Below are positions 56,201-64,000 of a DNA stretch of 64,000 nucleotides, piece after piece. Position 1 is the stretch's first letter, and every line of letters begins with the position of its first letter. The notes beneath the pieces were generated by a model. It worked only from the letters and a program-made list of their open reading frames with translations, did no database searches and had not been told where the DNA came from. The DNA comes from Centrapalus pauciflorus. Its lineage: Eukaryota; Streptophyta; Magnoliopsida; Asterales; Asteraceae. Location: the NCBI GenBank assembly GCA_020465985.1, contig JAANYP010002033.1:62001-126000 (forward strand), in the 5' to 3' direction. The position numbers were made by a program, and so were the translations under genes.

Positions 56201-56294
56201 ATTAAACCGGTTAATTCTTTACAAATTTGAAGTTAGCGTATTAATTAACGTTAAACATGTTATTTAGAGCCAAGTATAGTTTTAGGTTGTTACA
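50210..56294 (-). repeat. 5' LTR of gypsy E (with solo LTR H2 inside)
   Basis: Counterpart of 41935-47781, about 3.87 kb without H2. The hairpin CCGAGATTCAC-AGCCTTG-GTGAATCTCGG at 55172-55200 is perfect here and has one mismatch in the other LTR. It ends ...GGTTGTTACA at 56294. Confidence 0.85.
50935..53143 (-). repeat. Solo LTR H2 (gypsy), inserted in gypsy E 5' LTR
   Basis: 2,209 bp, TGTAACATCC...GGTGTCACA on the - strand, same family as H1 but opposite orientation, with target duplication ATGGT at 50930-50934 and 53144-53148. The empty site is at about 42655 in the other LTR. It contains many perfect CCGAATTCGG palindromes (51940-52270). Confidence 0.9.
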
Positions 56295-57706
56295 ATATCC
56301 TTGAGCTCTACCTGGTGTTTGATGTCTTACAGGGGTATGTGACCTAATGGGAGTGTAAGCTCTGCTAGGTGTGGTACTCCTATAATTCTGTTGCGGTCTT
56401 GACCTAGATTGATTAATGACTCGATTTGGTGAATTAGTCTTAATCACTTCTTTCGGTCGACCTAACACAGGCGTTTGTTTCAAAGCAGATTTAGGTGCGG
56501 CTTGCACAGTTTTCTCGGTATTTTGAGAACTACTAGTGCTACTTTTCTAAGAGGACAACTAGAAGCAACATGCCCCCTTTCGTGACATCTAAAGCAAGAC
56601 ATTTTGTCAATCGTCTTCTTATGTGTGCCTTTTGACTTAGGTGTCTCACTAGTGTCTGGTTCTTTTGTTTTGACTATAGCGACTGGTTCTTCCTCCTGAT
56701 CATTAAAGTCAATTTTGTGTTGTCCTACAGGTTTATCACTAGAGGATGACACGAATTTGACCTTCTTAACCTTGATATTATTAACAGTCACCTTAGCTTC
56801 ATTTTCCTTAGCAATTTCAGACACTGGTTCAGGTATTTCCACTGAGTCAACTGAGTTTTCAGTTTTCTCTAGAGGTTGAGGTACATAGTTATCGTTGAAA
56901 GGTGGAGGACTCTCATGATACCCTAGACCTAGAGGCTTCTTAGATTGACGTTGTGCTTCTAAGATTTTCCCTAGGTTAAGTGATGAGTTCCTAAACTTTT
57001 CAAGTTTACTATTTACCTCAGCTACCTTTACCGTAGATTCTGCTAGCTCTACTTCTTTGGTTTTAAGCTCTTTAGTCAATGCCTCAACATGTTCGTACAT
57101 CAGTTCTAATCTAACACACTGTTCACTAAGTTTGTCCTTTAGAACTACGACATCTTGTGCAGCGGCCTTAAGATTATCTCTAAGATCTTGCTTTATATCT
57201 ACTAGGCTAGCGTTGTCTGATTTTAGTGATTCATTTTGAGCAGATATATTTTGATGTGATTCAAGTACTAAATTTAACCTATCATTAGACGTAGCACATA
57301 AAACACATAAATCATGGAAAAGAGAAAAGTTCAGAGTTACCTTGGCATGATCTGATTCCACGTTTGCCATCTGTGCGGCGAACTCCAGAATTGTCTGATC
57401 AGCTCAGTTTTCTACCCACATCGGACTGCTGTCATTCTGATTGCTGTCCCCTGTAATTTCCTCTGCTCCATCACTTCCAGTCTCAGTAACTTCAGCCATA
57501 AAGGCTCTAGCGTTCGACTCTAGATGTGTACTCCAGTCATAAGTTCCATCTAGCTGTCTGTCTGATGTGACGTTAGATAACAGGCCAGCTAAATTAGCCT
57601 GACTGGTTGAACTACTCGGTAGATATCGCCCTTGCGATTGATTCTAATGCTGGCCCTGGTAGTTCTCTACTTTCGGTCGCTGACACTCTCTAGCGAAGTG
57701 TCCTAA
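56295..57706 (-). pseudogene. Copia C gag, C-terminal half
   Basis: Continues copia C gag upstream of gypsy E. The frame at 57370-56480 has a long coiled-coil-like region (LNLVLESHQNISAQNESLKSD, VEALTKELKTKEVELAES), a basic VKKVKFVSSSSDKPVG region and the zinc knuckle CFRCHERGHVASSC at about 56600-56560. A frameshift near 56540 is followed by the SPNRVINQSRSRPQQ region. Stops separate it from the N-terminal half. A further knuckle, CYNC-stop-GLGHFAREC, spans the TAG near 57710. Confidence 0.8.
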
Positions 57707-58907
57707 CCCCTAACAGTTGTAACACTTAACCTTGGACTTATCAAATCCAATCTTATTGTTACTAACGTTGAGGTTTCTACCCGTCCTTTTGATGAACCTC
57801 TTAACTATCTGAGTTACCATGGCCAGTTGCCATTGCAGATCCATCTCTTCCAGATCATCAGGATCTACCTGATCGTAATCCTCATCCCAAAGCGCAGGAT
57901 CGTTGATTTTGCCCTGAACGCAATTGCCGTAAGCGGCCACAAATGAAGCCAACAAATTCAGATGGTCTTCAGCAGATTTTGTGCTCATAGGCATTTTTGA
58001 ATACCCTTGAGATGTAGACGCAGGTGTAGCCTGATTCTGCTTTTCTTCTGGTCTAGCAAACCCTAAAAAAGCCCTACTTACTGAGTCTTCTGATTCAGCC
58101 GGTGTCGATGTCTCTCCCGAGAAGAATGTTGTAGCTGTCTTCACATCAGCTGCCCCTGAAGATTTTGATTTCCAAAGTACATATCCGGATCTTGAACTTG
58201 TTCATAATCCCTTTCCTTCTTCAGCAACTCAAAGTGATATGCCCTCAGCGTTCCGATAACACTGTCGAGAGTAAGATTATAGAATTTGTCTTCGTCATGC
58301 TTTATCGGTGCCACATACATTTCCCATTTGGCAGGCAAGATAGAATCTTGTTAATTTTCTCTCTTTCACTATACTCCACATCATGGCTGTCTAACTCAGT
58401 CAATAAGTGATAAAATCTGGTAATAGTCTCATCCAGCTTTTCGTTCTTCAAGGCTTTGAAGATTGCGAACTGCTGCTTGAGCATTTCCATTCTGTTCTTT
58501 CTGACCCTCGGGTTACCTTCACACCGTTTCTCTAACGCATCCCACAGCTCTTTTGACGTCTTCGGATTGCGGAAAGTGTGTAAGATCTCCTGAGGTAACG
58601 TCATTCTAATGATAGCGAATGCACGGTTCTTGGCTTCATACAGCTTTTTATCGTCATCCTTCATCTTTGAATAAGGCACAACCTTTTGTCGTCCCTCAAT
58701 CTCAGCCGTAGGTGGAATGTATCCTTCGTCGATATAGATCCACATCCGCATATCATTAAATCTCGCGAAATCGGCAAACCTATCCTTCCACCAGTAATAG
58801 TCCTCAATATTCATCAACTTCGGTTGAGAATTCGCTTTTCCAACCTCGTGATCCATCTCAATGAACCTCTGTAGACTTGTCATTATTTCAAAGATTTTTG
58901 AATTCAA
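57707..58907 (-). pseudogene. Copia C gag, N-terminal half
   Basis: The frame at 58907-58302 starts near MTSLQRFIEMDHEVG and encodes a UBN2-type Gag core (YYWWKDRFADFARFNDMRMW, RMTLPQEILHTFRNPKTSKELWDALEKRC, LKQQFAIFKALKNEKLDETITRFYHLLTEL). It shifts frame near 58330 (MPAKWEMYVAPIKHDEDKF, TLRAYHFELLKKE) and again near 58144, then reaches KCYNC and a TAG at 57710. This is the part deleted from copia A, so it shows what the family's complete Gag looked like. Confidence 0.85.
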
Positions 58908-59457
58908 ACTTAATTAATTTAATTCGAAATTAATTTAAAGTAATTCTTTCGAATTTGGATAAATTCGAATTTAATTAATTTTAAACTGGTTTGGAACTAA
59001 ATTCGAAATTAAGTTTGAAGTCCAACTATATTCGAAATTAACAACAAATTCGAAGGTCCTTAAATTCGAAATCCCTAATTCGACTTTAGAATAAAGTCGA
59101 AAATCCAAGCAAATTCGAAATGGCCAAATTCGAATCAAACTTTAAGGAAACTCGAAAGGAGCGTATTTTCAGTCAGACTCGAAAATGAGCAAACCCTAAT
59201 ATCCTTTTAACAAACTCAAGTGCCACAAATTCGAAAAACGGCTAATACTTCGAGTTTTTCAAGTTTTGCAAATTAAACCAATATTTTTACAAGTAAAAAT
59301 ACTGATTTCGATCAAAAACTTGAACTACAACAAAGTATTTTCCGAGATCTAACTTGTTAAGCTCGAAAATCCTCCAAAAACGTGATATTATCCGTCCAAA
59401 ACGTCAAGAAACCTAGGATGTTACTTATGAACATGAAGACACCAAGAACACCCCAAA
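58908..59457 (-). other. 5' leader of copia C
   Basis: Non-coding, rich in TTCGAA and ACTCGA words, with blocks matching the copia A leader. Confidence 0.6.
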
Positions 59458-59470
59458 GGCTCTGATACCA
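59458..59470 (-). other. Primer binding site of copia C
   Basis: TGGTATCAGAGCC on the - strand, two bases from the 5' LTR, identical to copia A. Confidence 0.93.
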
Positions 59471-59472
59471 CT

Positions 59473-60108
59473 TGTAAGGTCTTGACTCTACGAATCTATC
59501 TCGACGCGACACCGTCCAACGAGTGCGGAATCCTCGTTAGCGGCTTGATGGTAAGATCACACTCACGGAAACACGGAGACTACCACGGTGCTAGACGAAC
59601 GACTACGAACGCCCCTACACGATGATTCTCTCCGAGATGACTCACTGGAAACTTGCAAGTTCGAGATCTTTTGCTAATCGCCCTTCTAAACGTCTGCAAA
59701 GTCTCTGCCAAAAAGTCTAACAATTAATCGAATTAACCCTTAATTATACTGACAGATTCGAGTTTGTCTAGGTTAAATTCGAATCTGGCCCAAGGCCCAT
59801 TCGAATTTGTCCTCATTGACAAATTCGAATTTACCTCCATAACAAATTCGAATTTACTCTAAATTCGAATTTCACATGTCAAACTTTTATTTGAACTTAT
59901 GTTTTAATTTATGTTTGAATTTATCTTTGAACTTTATGTTTGAACTTCTTGTTATGCATTACACTAAGTTCAAACATACAAACAATTAATATCAAACATA
60001 CAAAAACACATATATCAAATACTAGTCAATATTCAATACCAAGTTACTTGAGTTACACAAAATGCTAACAAAACTTAGACTGCTATCGTCACACAGAGTG
60101 TACTAACA
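59473..60108 (-). repeat. 5' LTR of copia C
   Basis: 636 bp, TGTAAGG...TACTAACA on the + strand. It is inserted in the aORF of copia F. It is clearly different from the 24278-24845 LTR although both bound one structure. Confidence 0.9.
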
Positions 60109-60413
60109 GGGACTGCTTCTTGCTCTTCAGTGCCCAATTGCAAAATCTGCCGCAACATATTTGTTGAAAAGGTAATAAGTTGACCACCTACTCTTGTACG
60201 AAGCACTGTAGAGGTAACCGAGCAGTCTACCTGAAGATGCTCCCAAATTTGCCTCACATACGTCAACGTGATTTGTAGATTATGTGTGAGTGCATACGAA
60301 ACTCGGGACTGCGTCAGGAATTCGATCATCTGACGATAGGTTTGGCCTCTGGCAACTGTAAATTCCACAACCATGACAATATTATGTTTATTATAAAACA
60401 CACGATCACCCAT
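60109..60413 (-). pseudogene. Copia F aORF, N-terminal fragment
   Basis: Starts MGDRVFYNKHNIVM at 60413 after a splice-acceptor-like TTGTGTGCAG. It covers about 100 residues (QMIEFLTQSRVSYALTHNLQI, YVRQIWEHLQVDCSV, TNMLRQILQLGTEEQEA) of the conserved N-terminal domain, then is cut by the copia C LTR at 60108. The rest of this aORF is not found at the other end of copia G/C. Confidence 0.75.
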
Positions 60414-62413
60414 ATCTGCACACAATATCACCAATCAAAAATTAGAAAATAAAATAAAATAAAATTTGTTAAATTCGAATTTGTATAACTTCGAACTTGA
60501 TTAAGTTTGAAATCTAACACATTCAAACTTGGACAAATTCGAGATTATTTAAAAGCATTCGAACTTAAATAAATTCGAGACATCCATTCGAACATGACTG
60601 ACTTCGAACTTATAGATATTTCAACAAGTTTGAACTTTCTGACAAGTTCGAACCTGCAGAACAAATTCGATGTCGGTCACTTTCAACTTAAAAACCATGA
60701 TTTTAACCCCATTTGACTTAATCAGCCATATAATCTAGTCCTATTAGGTTCTAATCAAAGTTATGCATCATTTATTTGAAGTTTTATCACATAAATATCA
60801 AATATGGTCGATTTTTGCCAAAATAATGTCCTAAACTACACTTACTTAGTATTATGATGATCACTATACCCAAGTATACGTGTATGTTCGAGAAATAGTG
60901 GGAAAACTTCAAGGAATAGGACCGAAATTTGAAAAGCGGTAAGTTCGAAAACAAGTTCGAGATCACCGGACACAAGTTCGAGAAGTTAAATTCGAAGGTA
61001 GGTGCCTTAAATAAAGTACTGTTGACCAATTTATATCAACTACCTTCGAACTTAGCATAAGTTCAAACTTCCAGCAAGTTTGAAGGTAACTTCGAATTTG
61101 TATGGATTTCGAACTTAACTGAAAATTTTGAAAATTCTTGAATTAAACCCAACTTTTCCAACTTTTGCATGTAACAAAATTTTTCCAATTTTGCAAATCA
61201 TTCACACTAAGCAACAGATTTTCATGCAAAATTTTGTTTCTTCAACCAAAAAATGCATCTCAGTAGGTTTGACCTTTATCCTACTTAAGATAAAATAAAA
61301 TAAAATAAAGTAAAATAAGATAAAATAAAATAAAGTAAAAATAAAATTAAAATGACTCAAAAGTACCTTTTAAAAACTTATAACTTATACTAGCAGACTA
61401 TTTTTGCGAGAAAGTTAAACAAGGTTCAATTAGATAGTGGTGTCACACGCACTTTCAGTATTTCACTTTCACACTTAGGAATTTTTTTATTCGTTTGGTT
61501 GTTTGTCGTGATATACATTCCAAGTCAATTGTCGGTATGATTTTCCCTTTAAACATTTAACACTTTGGAAATTCCCTTGGCCTTTTTATTTATCAAGAAA
61601 CTACCTTACGTGTCCCATACTTAGATATACTTCTATGATCAAGGCAGACACACAATAATTATAACTTTTCGGTATTGCAAATTTTCTTTAGAAGGCAAAC
61701 GTCGGAAACAGTTCTGTATTTACATACAACAGAGTGTCTTAGTTTGTCTTAGAGTTCATTTTAAGTTAACAAGACTGCGGTGATAGGTTTGTACTTACGT
61801 ACAACAAAGCGACTTATCTTGCTAACTTGAGTCAAAACAGAGGTGACAGGTCTGTACTTACGTACAACAAAGCGACTTGTTTTGACTCCCTCTTCTTTTC
61901 AAAAATTTTTCTTTTCTTTGCTTTAAGATGTATTTTAATGTTGCTATACATCCCCCAGAAAATTTGCATACCTCATTTAGAACCATTGTCTTTTTGTCTC
62001 TAACATAGAAATTAAGAACATTTAGTCATACATCTAATTAATTACACATATGACTTTTTCTTGATTATTTTATTAGCTGTTAGGATTTCCTTTGTGTATT
62101 ATGCCTACCAGCACATCAAACAAGAAATTTCACATGACTTAGAATTTATGGTGCATTATGTGTGAAAGCTTAACACTTAAAGTTTATTTAGACTGTGCTA
62201 ATTTTCGTCACTTTGAACCTACGATTCTAAGACTTAACTCATTTTTCTATATTCTCTGTTTTTGAAATCTGTAATGATTTTCTCTCTTTTTTCTTTTGTT
62301 TTTCATTTTTAAGACAAGCTAATAAACTACTTTACTAACTTACTATAAATGGAAGGAAAATCCACTAAACTATTAAATTACTATAAACGGAGAGAAACTC
62401 TACTACGGTCAAG
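60414..62413 (-). other. Non-coding spacer between pol and aORF in copia F
   Basis: Counterpart of the copia A and C spacers, with TCGA-word clusters, an AAATA-type run (about 61290-61345) and the hairpin array. No coding frame. Confidence 0.7.
61693..61888 (-). other. Three-hairpin array in copia F spacer
   Basis: Same three modules. The third outer stem is a perfect 10-bp pair, GAGTCAAAAC (61829-61838) with GTTTTGACTC (61879-61888). Core words are CTGTATTTACATACAAC-like at 61714-61730 and GTACTTACGTACAAC at 61791-61805 and 61854-61868. Confidence 0.75.
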
Positions 62414-64000
62414 TTACTCTGGATTACGCCTACCATTTAGTTGAACTAACAACTCAAAACGTGACTTATCAAAAGCTTTAGTGAATAAATTTGCATTATT
62501 ATCTTCTGTTGCCACTTTTACCAGTTTTATTAAATTCTTTTCAGCACAATTACATATGAAGTGATTTCTTATGTCTATGTGCTTTGTTTTACTGTGTTTA
62601 ACTGGATTATTAATTATAGCAATTGTAGACTGATTATCTATCCTAACGGGAGTATGAGTGTAAGTCAAACCGTAATCCCACAATTGTTGTTGTATCCACA
62701 AAACCTGTGAACAGCAACTACCAGCAGCTACATATTCGGCCTCACACGTTGACCCGACTACCGCAGTTTGTTTCTTGCATTGCCAGGATACAAGCCTTCC
62801 TCCAAGGAACTAACAAGCTCCAGTTGTTGATTTCCGGTTCAAGCTACATCCATCATAGTCAGAGTCCGTGTATGCTTCCAATTCCAGATCTCCATCAGCA
62901 TGATACCAAAGTCCCAGGTTCGGTTTTGACTTGAGGTATCTCAGAATCCGCTTCACGTCTTTCATATGCATTTCTTTAGGAATTGCTTGGAACCTAGCAC
63001 AAATACACACAACAAACATAATGTCAGGTCTAGAAGTGGTTAAATACATGAGTGACCCGATCATGGCCCGATATAGAGTCGGATCCACACCAGTATCACT
63101 TTCTGTACCCGATCCGAGATTGTGATTCACTTGAATCGGAGTACTAAAGTGAGCAGTCAGCTTAGTTCCTTCCATCCTGAAGCGCTCCAAAATATCGTAG
63201 ACATACTTCGCCTGATGGATAAACATGACCTCATTCCTCTGTTCAACTTGCAAACCAAGAAAGAAGTTCAGCTCTCCCATAGCACTCATCTCAAAACTTT
63301 GACTTCATAACCTTCTCAAAGTCTTTGCACATCTGTTCGTTTGGCGACCCGAAAATGATGTCATCTACGTACACTTGTACCAAGATAAAATCTTATCCCT
63401 TTTTCTTCACGAACAATGTACTATCAATTCTCCCTCTTTCAACCCCGTTTTCCAAAAGATGAGTTAACAGCGTCTCATACCATGCCCTTGGTGTGTGATG
63501 TAATCCATACAGAGCTTTATCAAGTCGATATACTCTGTCAGGATATTTTGGATCAGTAAACCCAGGCGGTTGTTCGACGTACACCGGTTCTATCACCTTG
63601 TCGTACAAGAATGCACTATTTACATCCAGTTGATATACTTTAAATCATTTGAAGGATGCGAAGACCAGAAACAGACGAATTGCCTCAAGCCTTGCCACTG
63701 GTGCAAACACTTCGTTGTAATCAATTCCCTCTTCTTGGTTGAATCCTTTCACCACAAGTATAGCCTTGTTACGAGTAACTATACCCCGATCATCTCTCTT
63801 GCACTTAAAAACCCATTTGGTTCCTATTGCAACTTCTCCTTAAGGTAGCAGCACTAACTCCCACACTTCAAGCTTTCTGAATTGTGACGGTTCTTTTTGC
63901 ATGGCTGCAACCCAAGAGTTGTCTTTCAGTGCCATTTGAACATTCTTCGGCTCTACTTGCGAGATGAAGCAAGAATATAAACATATGTGTTACGCTTCGG
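62414..64000 (-). pseudogene. Copia F pol (RT to RNase H), partial and broken
   Basis: RNase H end at 62701-62414 (IRIDNQSTIAI-type, NLIKLVKVATEDNN). RNase H start and RT connection at 63289-62810 (MGELNFFLGLQVEQRNEVMF, SLMYLTTSRPDIMFVVCICARF). RT with a degraded YVDDIIFG near 63370-63345, and KALYGLHHTPRAWYETL at 63530-63480. Frame breaks occur at about 62705, 62810, 63300, 63395 and 63640. It continues beyond the window. Confidence 0.85.

Larger units (their letters stand above)
41935..56294 (-). mobile_element. Gypsy E: long-LTR Ty3/gypsy-type element without pol
   Basis: LTRs start TGTAACAACC on the - strand and end near TACG. The near-duplicate of the target site is ATATT (41930-41934) and ATATC (56295-56299). 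PBS at 50195-50206 and a gag are present, but protease, RT and integrase are not: the internal region is only 2.4 kb. Each LTR is about 3.85 kb once an independent solo LTR insertion is removed. The GACGAAGTTT motif before the 3' LTR and the Gag sequence relate it to gypsy D. It is inserted in copia C gag. Confidence 0.85.
24278..60108 (-). mobile_element. Chimeric copia G/C with two nested gypsy insertions
   Basis: Reading on the - strand: 5' LTR (60108-59473), PBS, leader, gag (58907-56295), pol (41934-38340), spacer, aORF (36257-34416 then 26393-25760), a repeated stretch of aORF (25760-24890), PPT, 3' LTR (24845-24278). Gypsy E splits gag at 41934/56295 and gypsy D splits the aORF at 26393/34416. 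Removing them leaves about 13.4 kb. Unequal LTRs, unmatched flanks and the aORF repeat indicate that two elements were joined by recombination. All frames carry breaks. Confidence 0.75.
60109..64000 (-). mobile_element. Copia F, partial, running off the window
   Basis: Third relative of copia A, with aORF start, spacer, hairpin array and pol from RNase H to part of RT and beyond, all on the - strand. The 3' part is lost at the copia C LTR. The 5' part lies beyond 64000. Confidence 0.85.

Noticed and set aside
1..64000. tRNA genes suggested by TGGTATCAGAGC matches
   Set aside because: These are retrotransposon primer binding sites next to LTRs; no cloverleaf sequence is present around them.

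Overview
The window is plant nuclear DNA, almost certainly from a eudicot. It is made nearly entirely of transposable elements, most of them nested or broken. I see no intact host gene, tRNA, rRNA or CRISPR array. The evidence is Ty1/copia and Ty3/gypsy domain orders, initiator-Met tRNA primer sites (TGGTATCAGAGC), CACTA transposase fragments, two MITEs with clean target duplications, and a broken plant L-type lectin receptor kinase. The extra protein downstream of copia pol resembles, from memory, proteins common in Asteraceae annotations, so an asterid is a weak guess.

Layout. (1) 22-4918: a degenerate Tnt1-like copia element on the + strand, with 5-bp target duplication GACAT, a PIF/Harbinger-like MITE in its protease, and a partly duplicated 3' LTR. 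(2) 4924-7471: low-information flank with possible host-gene scraps and a CACTA-like terminal/subterminal repeat. (3) 7472-18877: 'copia A', a full-length, young, Sirevirus-like copia on the - strand. Its LTRs are 654 bp each with 4 differences, and the target duplication is ATTTT. Gag is deleted, pol has a nonsense codon, and a long extra ORF (aORF) lies downstream of pol. (4) 19454-21102: remnant of a lectin receptor kinase gene split by a 1.1-kb insertion, followed by a scrap of another gene and by hairpin-rich repeat DNA. (5) 22201-24277: CACTA (TNP2-type) transposase pseudogene, truncated by a copia LTR.

(6) 24278-60108: a chimeric, older relative of copia A ('copia G/C', - strand). Its two terminal LTRs do not match and lack a target duplication. 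It carries two large gypsy insertions. Gypsy D (26394-34410, + strand) is a chromodomain-type element with a hAT-like MITE in gag and a copia solo LTR at a deletion junction. Gypsy E (41935-56294, - strand) has LTRs of about 3.85 kb, gag but no pol, and each LTR carries an independent solo LTR of a further gypsy family (45010-47021 and 50935-53143). (7) 60109-64000: 'copia F', a third relative, running off the end of the window.

The copia A/C/F family uses LTR, PBS, leader, gag, an in-frame UAA, PR-INT-RT-RNaseH, a ~2-kb non-coding spacer, aORF, PPT, LTR. The spacer carries the most interesting signal: three tandem hairpins present in all three copies, with paired-base changes that preserve the stems (12601-12800, 37635-37832, 61693-61888). 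Sequences resembling splice acceptors sit just before pol and just before the aORF, suggesting that the downstream ORFs may be expressed from spliced RNAs.
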